Source: Atherinomorus stipes
Taxonomy: Eukaryota > Chordata > Actinopteri > Atheriniformes > Atherinidae
Assembly (NCBI GenBank): GCA_023101725.1
Contig: JALJCO010001098.1
Coordinates: forward strand, 744,001-808,000
DNA length: 64,000 nucleotides
Reading direction: 5' to 3'
Shown: piece after piece, positions 12,601-24,500 of the stretch
Layout of the letters: each line of letters opens with the position of its first letter
Position numbering within the stretch: the first letter of the stretch is position 1
Position numbers and translations under genes: made by a program
The notes under the pieces: model-generated
The model's database searches: none
Told to the model about the DNA's origin: nothing
What the model saw: the letters and a program-made list of their open reading frames with translations, nothing else

Positions 12601-13487
12601 CGATGGCAGCAATAACACCGGGATGTAAAAGCGATTGTGGGGATACTGGACCCCTGTTCTGACTGGCAGGTGCAGCATGTGATGGATGTTGCCATGATGC
12701 ATCTCTGACTCTCTGGTACAAGCGCAGCGATCGGCATGGCACACCGTCTGGAGATGTTGTGCTTGGCAGAGTTTCCTCAGCAGTGTGAAATGCCTCCGCT
12801 CTGAATCAGAGGTGGAAATAAGTGAGAACTGGTTTCTGAAAAAGCGAGGAAGGGGAAGCAATTTGTCAAAAGCAGCTGTGAGGATCATGAGGGCTCATTT
12901 TAATTAAGTGTGGGAATTTCTTTTGAAATATATTTGAAGTTCTCTCATTGTCTCCACCTTTATTTTTAATTTATTGTTGTTAAATGAAGACTAGCTTGTC
13001 CAAGTCTCCCCAAGCAAAGAGGAAATCCTCAGAATATCAAAGGATGCCACAGGATAAAGGCTATTTTAGATTGGCGCCACATTCTATGATGCCTTTGGGC
13101 TCTTTTTTTACACTCACAATGATTTCTTTTTAAAGAGAAAAACAGAAAAACAGAGCTCTCTGCTCATCTTCACCATGAAGCTAATCACATGCCTCTCAGC
13201 TGCAAGGCAGCAAACTTCCAAAGTATAAAACGGCTCGACTTCAGTGATTTGCAGCCTTTAATCATGCAAACAGACACATTTAAGCACTGAGATGTCTTCA
13301 TCAGAGTCAAACTGAACACAGAACTGGGCAGGCAGTTAAAGTCAACATAAACTGTGTTTTTAAGCCATAAAAGTGCAAACTGGACCAAAGTTAACACCTT
13401 TTAGGACAGCCAGTATAAGGCTTGCTGCATGAAATGTCCAAATATAACATCTCTTAACCTGTCAGACACAATGGAAAAAAAGGCCAC
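9669..13487. other. Intergenic; no gene recognised
   Basis: Open frames here (for example 10905-11249 and 12568-12888, minus) have no recognisable domain and end at random stops. Base composition is ordinary. I see no terminal inverted repeats or RNA genes. Conserved non-coding elements cannot be excluded without alignments. Confidence 0.45.
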
Positions 13488-13680
13488 TCTTAAAGGTACA
13501 GTATGTAACAAAACCAAAGTCAGAGGCAGGAAAATGTGATATATATTTCAAAATTTTGTTTCTATTGATGTGTACTTTTCCCACTAGAATGTTTATTTTC
13601 TTAGATTGAGTCATTTATATCTACACATACATGGGGGCTGCCATCTTAAGAAACAAGGGAAATTGAAGTTTTGGTTTATA
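13488..13680. mobile_element. Teleost MITE end (TTAAAGGTACAGTATGTAAC type)
   Basis: The block begins TTAAAGGTACAGTATGTAAC and continues through TTTATATCTACACATACATG and GGGGGCTGCCATCTT. This is the order seen in a widespread fish MITE that starts AAAGG-ACAGTGTGTAA. Only one end is recognised; the other may be lost in the adjoining simple sequence. Confidence 0.5.
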
Positions 13681-13740
13681 AAAAAAAAAAATGAAAAGGG
13701 TTTTATAAAAAAAACCATAAAAAAAGGAGAGCTAAAATAA

Positions 13741-14110
13741 AAATTATCATTATTTACAGAGGGGGGGGGGTGGGGAGGTGATGTGTGTACGATATTTGGT
13801 GGGGGGGGGGAGGGGGGGGAAAAAAGAGAAACGGAGAGAAGAGAGAGTAACTAATTGAGGAAGCTGAAAAGGCGGGGGGGGGGGGGAGAAGCGTCAGGGG
13901 GGGGGCAGGGGGGGGGAGGAGGGTGGAAAAAAAAAGAAGATATTTTAATAAAAGGGGAAAGAAGGGAGGAAAAAAATGGGAAGGAAAAAAAGAAGCAAGA
14001 AAACAAATAGGAGGGAGAGTCAAGGAGGACAGTCAAAGGGGGAGACTTAAAAAGGGGGGTCGGGGCCGGTCCCACAGGGAGGGAAAGAAAAGGAAGAGGC
14101 CCTCTCCATC
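13741..14110. repeat. G-rich polypurine tract
   Basis: The plus strand is almost purely purine, with at least seven G-runs of 7-13 bases (13760-13920) followed by A/G sequence to about 14110. Four or more closely spaced G-runs give strong G-quadruplex potential, and the polypurine-polypyrimidine character suits H-DNA. The C/T-rich minus-strand open frames (13754-14075) are by-products of composition. Run lengths may be unreliable in the assembly. Confidence 0.75.
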
Positions 14111-15072
14111 CCTTAAGATGACATTGTCTAAAAAAAGTTCCTATATCTCACTGAAATGTTTCTCTTTAGGCGATTGTGCCTTGTATGAAGTGTAATGAGA
14201 TATTCTGACCTGAAACTAGACAAATATACTTGGTAAGATTTTGAGTTTTTGCAGTGCACATTTCTACTGTTTCTTTATTTTGTATGATTGTTGAACCCTC
14301 CATAACTCTGCTGTGTTTGCATCAATCACATGATGAGATCAGTGTAAAGGCTGGTCTAACACCTAGATTCAGGACCCACATTTGGCTCGTGCATCTGATA
14401 CGCTGTCTGAAATGTGCTGAAATCGGCTTGCCAGTACATGCACCAGCATGTAAACAGTGCGCACCCTTTTACGATGCCAAGCCTCATTTTTCTATTAGCT
14501 GTCAAATAGGTGAGACATGAAATTTAACTACTTGTGAAACAGCTCAGTCACACGTGTTATGGTTTAATAACTGTGGGTCTGGTCGACTAGTCTGTTTTCT
14601 GAGAAGCTTCCTATCTGAGTGAAATGACCCTGAAGAAACTAAGTGGCAGGAGAATGAATGTGAGCCGCATATATTAGCATATATTCCACTTGTGTCTGTT
14701 TCTTTCCTTTTTATGAATTACCATCCTTTTTTATATCACGCTGACATATCAACCCTTCTGCACAGCATGGACTCTCAATGAAGGCTCAGAAATTGTACAA
14801 TTGCTACATCCTCGCCAACTTGTTCCCATTGATACAGCTGGATTTTAGATCATTAGCATATAAACATCCTACATACTCAACCATAAACACTTAAAAGTTA
14901 GTTAAAAGGGATGGTGGAGGTAAATTGTCTTATAATCCCACTGAGCCAAGGATGTCTGTTAGATGTCTAATCTTAAACCAAAATTCACCTGATTATAATC
15001 GGTCTATATTTTTGCCCAAATCTCAACGTTACAATTTAATCCATTATCTATTAAATAAAAAAACAACTGTAT

Positions 15073-15170
15073 AGACTGGCGACCTGTCCAGGGGGTACCC
15101 CGCCTCTCGCCTGATAATAGCTGGGATAGGCTCCAGAACCCCCCGCGACCTTGATAAGGAAAAGGGGAAA
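15073..15170 (+). repeat. Truncated V-SINE tail
   Basis: The stretch GACTGGCGACCTGTCCAGG through the CCCGCGACC block is the reverse complement of the tail half of the fuller SINE at 49725-50116. An A-rich tract follows to about 15194. The tRNA-like head is absent, as expected for 5'-truncated retroposition. Confidence 0.65.
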
Positions 15171-15259
15171 AGAAAAAAAAATAAAAAAAAAAAAGCTGTG
15201 TAAATGATGGCCAAATGTTGGATTAAAACATTTTAACAGTTATTGATCAGTGTACAGTG

Positions 15260-15603
15260 AAGACTTGCTCTGGAGAGCAGTAATAGTGCGGACTTTGTCC
15301 TTTGTACCGTTTGCATTCAGACATGCACTCTGGTCTTTTATCTCAGAGATGTAGCGGACATGTACCAGCTGGTCTCCATGTCATAAGAGCGGAAATGTTG
15401 CGGCATGTCGTTTTGGCTGAACGCACAAGAAAATGCTCCGGACGGGGCTAAAGGGAGAATGTGGCTGTGCTGACTTATCCAGAACATTTCCTGATGTCTG
15501 AAGGGACGCAATAAGTCTGCAAGGAAGCGGCATGTTTGAAAAGACGAGTCCAGTTAAAGAGCGGATGGATTTTACCACACGTTCCACACAGCAAGTCTGA
15601 AAG
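15260..15603. mobile_element. Twin MITE, copy 1
   Basis: A block of about 340 bp that recurs nearly unchanged at 15857-16195 in the same orientation. The right terminus AGCAAGTCTGAAAG is the inverse of copy 2's left terminus CTTTCAGACTTGCT, showing a 14-bp terminal inverted repeat. Copy 1 has lost its outer left bases. The open frames within both copies mirror each other but encode nothing recognisable. Confidence 0.6.
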
Positions 15604-15856
15604 CAGCTTTAGTCTAAGCTTAGACAACTAAAAAACTTCCATTTTTAGACCAGTGGTAGACCGATTTTAGCCTGGATGTCTAATGACCATTTGACGTCTA
15701 TTAGACGTCTTTTAGACCAAAAAATGCTCGGTGGGATGTAAATGACAGTTATTTTACTTCCTACTTACCTTTCTGATAGTGCTTTTGTGGTTAAAATTAT
15801 GTAATTTGAAAGATGAGCAAACTCATATGAGACTAGGCTGAATAGGACATACACCT

Positions 15857-16195
15857 CTTTCAGACTTGCTCTGGAAAGCTGTAATAGTGCGGACTTTGTC
15901 CTTTATACCGTTTGCATTCAGACATGCGTTCCGGTCTTTTACCTCGGAGATGTAGCGGACATGTACCAGCTGGTCTCCATGTCATAACAGCGGAAATGTT
16001 GCAGCACGTCGTTTTGGCTGACCGCACAAGAAAATGTTCCGGACAGGGTTGAAGGGAGAGCGGGGCTGTGCTGACTTTTCCGCAACATTTCCTGATGTCT
16101 TAAGCGCCCGGGACGCAATAAGTCCGCAAGGAAGTGGCATGTTTGAAAAGACGAGCCCAGTTAAAGAGCGGATAGACTTTACCACACATGTTTTG
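15857..16195. mobile_element. Twin MITE, copy 2
   Basis: Second copy of the 15260-15603 element, with an intact left end and a decayed right end. By eye about nine in ten bases match copy 1. About 250 bp of unrelated sequence separates the copies. Confidence 0.6.
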
Positions 16196-18152
16196 CAATG
16201 CAGCTATACTGTACAGTAAATGATGTAGTAGTCCCTTTAAAACATGAGAAAGGTGACACAGCAAGTATATAAAGTATTTCTTTGGATAGGCTTTAAACAC
16301 GTTCTCACAATTCCTCTTCACTATCTTTTTTCAACCTCATGACATTTTCCAAAGAAAAGGCCTTTAGGAAAACTTCCTTGAAAATAATAACATTTGCCTG
16401 TTAATGTTTCCTAGAAGTACTTTGCTTCATATATGTGTCCATTTAGACTCTGATGAAGAGACAGCAGTGTCCAAACATTGGTCTGATTGCATGATTAGAG
16501 GCTGCAAAACTAACCAATAAGCTCCAAACCTCCTTTAAAATGTCAACAGCTGTTTGATAGTATGTTCTGAATAAATCAAAAGATGTGTAATCAATGGTTG
16601 GACTCATCATTTTTACATTCTAAGTACTCATCTTACCCCTAAGTCAAGCTTTTAACACTCCAACATCATCCTCTTTGTCCCCTGGGCTGAACGGCCTCTG
16701 CCTGCCTAATACTGTTGGTTTGTATGAATCCCCAGCATCATCCCTCTCCTTCACACAAATCTCTCTGATGACCACTTATTTTGTGGCATTATGACGGAGC
16801 TGAAGGCTGCATCATCATTACAGAGTGATCTTCATTTTGGCAAACAACTGGGCGACAATCATCAGAGCTCCGTGAGATGGATTGGGGCTGAGATGAAAAT
16901 AAGAGGCTTTGAATCATGCAAGTAATTTATCTGCTCCTCGAAAAGTGCACTCTTCCATCTCTTTTATCACCACTCTTCACTCCATGGTGTCTGAATTGGT
17001 CCATCTGCAAAGAGTCCAAGAATCCAATTATGCTCCCAGGAGCTGATCCAAAAGTCCCAGAAATGCTGCACAGTATCCAGAGTATTTTATTTTCCTCTGA
17101 CTGGGGGGAAGAGGCAGCTTCGCCGGAGGGAAAAATAAAATAGATGAGGGTTGTTTCTACAGTCTGTAATCATTCCTGGGGTGCTTTTCCTGGCATTCAT
17201 CATCTGTGTAAGTGAGTTGAGATGGATGTTTGACAGATTTCTTGAGATGAAGCCTTCAAATGTGGCAGATTTGACATCTAAAGCAGGAGAAAGGACAACA
17301 ACCAGCGGCGCCCACAGAGGAGCAGGGCTCTGCAATCTAGTTGAGCTCGTTTGCATATTTTTGAGAGAAAGTTGCTTTTTTTCATCGTACAATGAACGAG
17401 TGCTGATACAAGCCATTTTGTCAGAGACGGGGGGATGCCTTCTGACATGCCTGTAACAGAGCCCGTGGGGGTGGGTTGAAATGCAATCATCACCGTGTTT
17501 GTCTGATGCGCTGAGCAGATAAAAGTGCTGTCAGAGGTAACACTGAGATTCAGCTCAAAGGGGAGATGTTTTGTTGTTGTTGTTTGTAGACTTTGTCTGA
17601 TTCCTTGGAGCATACAGATCCTGCCTGTCACCCTCAAACCCTTGTAATTTCCTTCTTTTTTCCTTTTTTTTTCTTTTAAACAACATTTTGACAGGAGTTC
17701 AAATCATTTGGTATGATTTAAATGCTGAAAATGTGTCTGTTTTCCTATGATTTTTACCCGTTGAAGCTTGCATGCAGTCTACTCTAATGTCTGCACTGTC
17801 CTCTAGCTCTATGATGTCTTCTTTCATGTTTAATTGAAATGCATGCATTTTATATGCACAGGGTTGCTTTGTTCTTTTAATAGAGCCGGAGGTTGCTCGT
17901 TTGCATTCCCTTTTTCTGTGCAGTGTAATAAATTTCATATTGTGCATTTTGTGTGACCGCCTTTTCTTTTAGGCAACATCTGAGCATCAGTATTATGTCT
18001 GTGATATTGTTTTAAATGCAGTGATGAAGACTTGTCGGTGTTTAGATATGAAAAGATTTCTGCCACATGGATGTAGAGGAAGACATGAGCCAAAAATAAA
18101 GAGATTTTAGAAAAAAAAAACCCTGGTGCTTCCCTTTTAGCTACTCTGCTTG
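16196..18152 (-). other. 3' flank and probable 3' UTR of the Ig receptor gene
   Basis: The region follows the stop codon at 18155-18153 on the minus strand. I saw no minus-strand AATAAA close by; an ATTAAA variant lies near 17877. The open frames at 16916-17456 are short and run on both strands. RNA reads would define the polyadenylation site. Confidence 0.35.
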
Positions 18153-18584
18153 TTATTCCTTCTGCCCACCTTCCCCATTCTCAGCCCCTCCCTCCGTCTT
18201 GGCTGCATCGGACTCGGTGGTGCCCCTGGAGGCAGCTCCAGGCGATGCAGACCCGTGCAGGCTGCCATCAGGGGTAGCAGCTGCGAGGGAGCGAGGATTG
18301 GAGGCAGGGCTGGCGCTCATGACTGAGTCAGGGGTTCGGATGGCGCTGAAGTCACCGTCGGGGACTGCGGTCGCTTCCAGGCTGTCGGAGCGCGGCTCTT
18401 CATGCACAGCTGGAGGGGAGGCAGCAGTCAGGAGGGGCTTGTGGGAGGCGTAGGTCGTCCCAGCATCAGTGTCGCTGTCTAACGGGAGGCCCGAGTTGGT
18501 GAACTCAACTCCAGAGTCGCTCATTTCCAAAAAGTTGTCAGAGGGGAGGGCCTGGTAGCGACCTGGTTTGGACACCTCGAGGCC
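18153..18584 (-). other. Ig receptor terminal exon, Ser/Pro-rich tail
   Basis: 432 nt from acceptor CCTGCAG to stop TAA (18155-18153). It encodes 143 residues: GLEVSKPGRYQAL, an acidic Ser/Asp segment with Y451, then a Ser/Pro/Ala/Thr-rich low-complexity end finishing GGQKE. It looks disordered and has several SP/TP sites (for example ATPDG, SASPG). Confidence 0.82.
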
Positions 18585-21500
18585 CTGCAGGAAAAACCGG
18601 AGGCAAAGATACCAGGGAGATAAAAGAAGAAGGAGGAAAACAAGAGGCATGAGGAAAGAGGGAGGAGATGAGGGAAACAGATTGGAGGAGATTTGAGTGA
18701 AAAGAAAGGGGGAAAATGAGGTCAGAGAAGGAGTCATGTGAATTATTCACGTACATGTTTCTGATTTCATATTTATAGATTTACCATCCACTCCACAGCA
18801 GTTACGCTACTTATTTCCATGTTACACTGTCAGAGTCACAACAGAAATGGAAGAAAAACATAAATCACCCACATGAGTTCATCCATGTACATTAAAATAA
18901 GAAAACTAGAATTTTGATTTATCATAAAATGTAGGTTAATGAGGAGAATCTACAAGTATGCGCATTAAATATAGAGTCCACATCTCAGCATTATGGACTT
19001 AAGCTAACATGACCAAATATCAAAGCAGCATCAAGCAGTTCCTTTACGGGCTTCTTGTATAAATATGTTTTCCAATAACTTTCTTAGCTTTTTTTTTTCC
19101 AAATAAAAAATAGAACATGTGAAATTGGGTTTGTTGTCTTAATGTGTTTACAATATATTGAATATTTTGTGCTACAGTATATGTCACTTATAAATCAGTG
19201 CTGTGCTCAATATGACTACAGTAAAGGTTTTTTTTTTGCAGGTATTCTTTAATGGTATTTTGGACTCTGTTGTTTTATTATGAAATTCTAATAAAAGATG
19301 ATGACTCATGCTGCACCCTGGGGCAGGAAACTGTCAAATTCAGTGGAAAATGAGAGGCGCCTGATCAGAGCTGACCAATCAGAACAAAGTGAGGTTTCTA
19401 TGAGGAAGGGGGTTGATGTTCTCATCTAAACTTATTGTTTTACAATAAATACTTAAAGAATTACAGCAAATAACATTCGCCAAGCTGTTTTATTCAGCTC
19501 AGTTATATTTAGACGAGGAAGAAAACCAAAGAAAACAACTCCTCTCAATCTGAAGTCATTATAATTAACTTTTCATGCCTATTTCATAATCCACCAAAGG
19601 ACAAACCTATTTTTCAAGCTGCTTCATGCATCTCAAAGGCTTGCAGTTATTCTCCACACAATAGCCATGTTTACATGGACACAAGTATTCTATTGCGAGC
19701 CTGATCAGAATAAAAGTGTGTCATGTAAACATATCAACGGGAAGATTTTGATCCAATCACACTCATTAATAATTTCATTATGATGCCAACATCATTCTGA
19801 AATTCAGGTAGAAATTATCCTCACTGTGCACACCTGTTACTGTATATCACCCAGACATCAATGAGATGTAATCCCGCACACAGCTTCTATTACATCATTT
19901 GTTTTACTCAGTTAAGTTAATATAAAAAAAGAAAACATGACAGCTGGTGGAAGACATGATGGGACCAAAACAGAACCAGTCAATATGCGTTAGAAATCCA
20001 TGAAGGGGGAAAGAACTGAATCAGTGAGACGGCAAGAAAGATGCACACACGGCAGTGTTTGTTTCCGTTGACGATCACCATTTCTTCTTCTACTGCTGAT
20101 TCTGGAAAATCTGCCAGTTCTTCACATGTCAAATTATTCTGTTCAAACATGCAAACAAGCAGCACAGTGACGGAGCAGAGGGAGGAAGAGGAGCAGCATG
20201 GATATTCTGGGTTTTCAGGCAGAAAATAAAACAATAACGGATGTAAAATCTGCAGAAAGGCTGGAAGATGCAGTCATAGATAAATCTATACAAGCAAATG
20301 AAAAAACATGAGAAAGAAAACCTGAAGCAACAGAACAGAACCATTATTTTTTGGTTTCCAAGAGAACCTTCTTGTTGTTTCCCTTAATGTTTGTCATTAA
20401 TAGCTTTATTAAACATTAAAGGGACACTGTGTAACTTTTGGCCACTGGGGACACTAAACTTGTAACTTCTGCAGGCCACACAACTGTCAAAAACTTTAAA
20501 AGTCTCTATCAGTGTTTTGGAATCAGGTTTGCAGACCACTTTGATCAGCTGACTTGAAGTCATGGAGTCATAAAGCAAAGCGCCCCAGGTCACATGATCC
20601 AATGATCTAGTCACGGATCCACTCCAAAGTTACAATGTCTGGTTTTTGAGGAGGGCAGCCCCCATGAATATGTAAATTGACCCCATGAATAAATTATTGT
20701 TTGGGTCAAAAGTTACACAGAGTCTCTTTAATTTTCAAAGTGCAGTTAGTCAGTTATCACCTTAATCAACTTAGAAAGTTAAACTCTACTCAGACCTTGA
20801 TATAATCTGTTTATTCCACTGATAACTAGCATCTAAACTACAAGTGTTACAGACTGACTTGTTTTATCATTTCACTTGGCCAATTCCCCAAGAGCAGTGG
20901 AGATTAGTAATTTATTGATGTTAAGCTGAAAGGAAAAAAAAGATCATGAAATGTTATTCAAATTTAGTAATTTGATGATTTATTTACCTTGATAATTAAA
21001 AAGTGTTGTACTGGTATCAGCGATACTGGCCCTTTACCTTTACAATCAATCAATACCATATCTTGCTGCATAGCACACAACTAATCTAAATCCACATCAT
21101 AATCAGAATAACTTTTTCCAGGGTCCATGTAAACAGCACAAATCTCAATCTGGTTGGATTACTAACCTGATTGTGGGAATTTTGGACATAAATATGACTA
21201 GTAATGTGTACACGTTAATGACAGCCATGGCCTTGTTAAAAAGAATAAAACAAACCTCTTTTTAGCCAGTTTTAGGTTATACATGTCAAAATGAGATAAA
21301 TAAATAAGTAAAACAGCTAAATAGCTCAAATGGTTGAGCATCCACCTCATATACAGAAGCTACAGCTCTGAGTCCTTTGCTGCATGCCGCTTCATCCAAC
21401 CTTCAATCCTATCTACTGAACAATAAAGGCCACTAGAGCCAAATAAACTTCTACAAGAAGAAAAGCAGCTATAGTTTGAATCTAATCTGAAGTTAAAGTC

Positions 21501-24500
21501 ATGACTGCTGCAGAAGCTCTGATCAAACAGCTCAAAGAGCTCCCCGAACCCTGACCACTTCACTTTCGTTCCTCCTCCTTCAGTCTGACACAAGGTCCAT
21601 CCTATAAACTTTAATCTGCTCCACCGCTGACTTCAGTGTGTGAGGTTGATTGCTTTTTAATTACTCTTGCCACTTTGGTGGTGTTACATAGAAGGTAGTT
21701 TCTGCTGAGCGGTCTCAAGGATGATTAATGTTCCTCCTGTCTTTATATTGGATTTTAATTGATATACTTCAAGGAGAAAGTTCCCTGACAACACCAGTAT
21801 CTTGTAATCAGACATAAGTCAGCTGCAGCTTACTTTTATGCTGTTTAACGGGAGTTTTGACTTCACATATTATTGCTGGAATTATTTTTGTATCTACATC
21901 TCTTATCAGAGTTGTCGTTTAGCCCTGAAAATCCTGTCAAGACATTTGTTTTGTGGCTTATTAAGCTGTAGCTTATAAAGTAGGATTTGTGGTTTGAAGT
22001 CATGTTAGGTTCAACTCCGGGGTTTCAGTGTCATAAAGTGATAAATTACCACTGTAATGTTCACTAGAAACCCAATTTATTGCAGAGTAGCTCTGAAATC
22101 ATACATCCACAATTCATCTGTCCAAGACAGCGCGGCTGGTGAGAGGGTGTCCTCTTTCTTTTCATTTAAACCTTCTGGTTTTCTTTGACAAGCACCTATA
22201 TGAGAAATGTACCCTAGATTCACAACAGAATATGTTAAAAGCATCAACGCTTTCTTCCACTTTACTCGTGTCTCCAACCAGTTCCAGTCTGTGAATTTTA
22301 ATTTTTGGAGACATCTTAATGAAAGTTATAAAATGTGAAACATGATTTGTGTCCTGCTGTGACCCAAACACAGGACTCAGCTAGGTAAATTCCCAAAGGT
22401 GCGGATTTATTACACAAAGAAGAGATTAAAATCTGCAAATATGCCACTGCCAGAAACTTAACAAATAAGAGCTCAGCAGGGGTGAGAAATCTAACAAAAA
22501 GTATCAATATCGAAGGCAAGATGGATGACAGAAACCAGGAAGAAGCTGACATGCACTTAAAAGAGATGATGGTTAAGATTGAAGACTTAAATACAAGGAA
22601 CATGGACAACCTGAAGTTTAAATACAAAAAATGAGTAATGAGGACGTGGATGGCAGAAACAGGGAATAATCAGCTAAATAAAAACATCTACAGCAAACAA
22701 AGGAGTAAAAGCAACAAAAAGGATTATTTATGTTTGCAATAGCATGAGTATTTTAGATGTAACCAGATTTTTAGATGCACATTGTACAACTGGAAATCTA
22801 CTTTGAGGAAACTGAAACTGGATCTTTAAGAAAATGTGAAGATTTTTTGTAACGCTGATAGTAATGTTTATGTGTGGACAGGAAAACCAAGGATTAGCCT
22901 GTGCTAACCGTGCTAATCTGCTAACACAGAAGAGAAAAACCTGTTTTATGAATATCAACCAGTTCATGTGTACTTTATCTCAAAGAAAATAAGACCATTT
23001 AAAAACAAAACACACTTTAAAGCCACGGTGAAATCACCAGAACATTAAAAATCATCCCTGTTAATTTATTTTTACACACTGTTTTCTTTTTAGCTTGTTT
23101 CTGAATGCTAGCAGAGATAAACTAATACATTTACAATCAGACCTATTTCCCAGTTTGAAATAAGTATCTATATTTATTCTCCCACAAAATTGTTTTACAT
23201 GCTGCAACAACACGTCTAATGAAACACATAAATTAGACAGTATGGTGAAACCTTGCTGCTTCATGCGCAGTAATATTGATTATCTTCATTTAACAGTCTG
23301 AAATTTCACATCAAGTCTTTCCTCTTGATTTAAATCATTGTGCTTATGTTGTTTTTAGCTTTTATTATATTTCTGAACTCCTCATTTTAGTTTATAATTA
23401 CAGTTTGTTCAGCATAAATCCTGGACATAATGAGAGGGGAGGAACCTGGGTTGACTTAGCAAGTTGATACTGTAACAAGTGCTGCTTATTTGCATGATCC
23501 TGAGTAATAATAACCCAAATATTACCTATAAGTATAATGGATCTGCCTCTTAGTGAAGTTATAGGAGAGAAGATTTCCTCTCAGAGATCAGACAAAGGTG
23601 AGGATAAGTTAAATAAAGCTGAAATTGCTACTCTAGAGAAGACATCTTTACCATTATTTCACAATAAACTTTGAGTTGGACAGCTATAAAGCAATGAGGA
23701 CATTAATTTAGTCTGTTTGAGGCCATCCGGTAACCATATGTCCAGCGTTTACTCTGTTTCAGCTCTGCTTTTGGTCAGCTACGCTGCTCTTTCTGTAGCT
23801 GCCAAAATGCCCATTTTGCTCATCTGCTAATTGCTGTCAAGTATTCATGATGACTAATTTAGTTTTTCTGAACAAAACAGCTGTTTGCTGTATGTGAAAT
23901 AACATCAGAGTTGGGATGATGACTAGAACAGTCAAGCTGCAGCCAACAGTAGAGTGAAACTCCCTCAAATACAGCCAAGATGAGCTATAGAGGATTCGTT
24001 TGACATCTTATTCACTTTTACAGTTACTTTAAGCAGAATAAATGAAACTTTCCCGGCTGCTGTTTGGAAAACTAGCTGTCAGTGTTCATCAGTTCTTACC
24101 TTGATGGTAACCTCTGTGCTCTCCGACGGTTTATCACATACAGACTGCATCAGAGACTCCTCGGTGAACCTGCTGTAAGCCTCATGGACCACCTGCAGAC
24201 CCAGACACACACAGACAAACACACACACATGCAGAACATGTGAAAATCTGCTCACAGAAGCTTAACAGCTTAGCTTTTACACTCAATCGATCATCAAAAT
24301 TACAGACACCACTAGAGAGGAAGTAGACACTCAGACACTTGTTACATCTCACTGCACAGTAAGCTCCTGAATACAAAAATAAATAAAAACACTTGTATGA
24401 CACAGAAAAGACGAATCGTTCGTCCTCAGATCTGGGTGGAGGTTGAGAGGACACAGAGCCTGAGGGGTTTTAATATTTTAGAAATGTCAAATCTGCCCAA

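Larger units (their letters stand above)
14936..15740. mobile_element. MITE with TCCCACYGAGC ends, carrying other insertions
   Basis: The left end TCCCACTGAGCCAAGGATG and the right end, reversed, ATCCCACCGAGCATTTTTTG are inverted. Both are followed by related TTAGATGTCTAAT- and AGACGTCTAATAG-like repeats. Inside lie a SINE tail (15073-15170) and a second MITE (15260-15603), so the element acted as a landing site. Confidence 0.5.

Noticed and set aside
12522..12888. Cysteine-containing minus-strand frames of 71 and 106 codons
   Set aside because: Overlapping frames with no family resemblance, no flanking splice signals that extend them and no codon bias.
13754..14075. Proline/serine/phenylalanine-rich open frames
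   Set aside because: Direct translation of polypyrimidine simple sequence.
15260..16195. Duplicated small gene pair (similar open frames of 61-68 codons)
   Set aside because: The blocks share terminal inverted repeats and lack splice or domain evidence; they are MITE copies.
22320..22720. Possible LTR or retroviral remnant
   Set aside because: No TG/CA-bounded repeat pair, primer binding site or coding motif could be seen; left unclassified.
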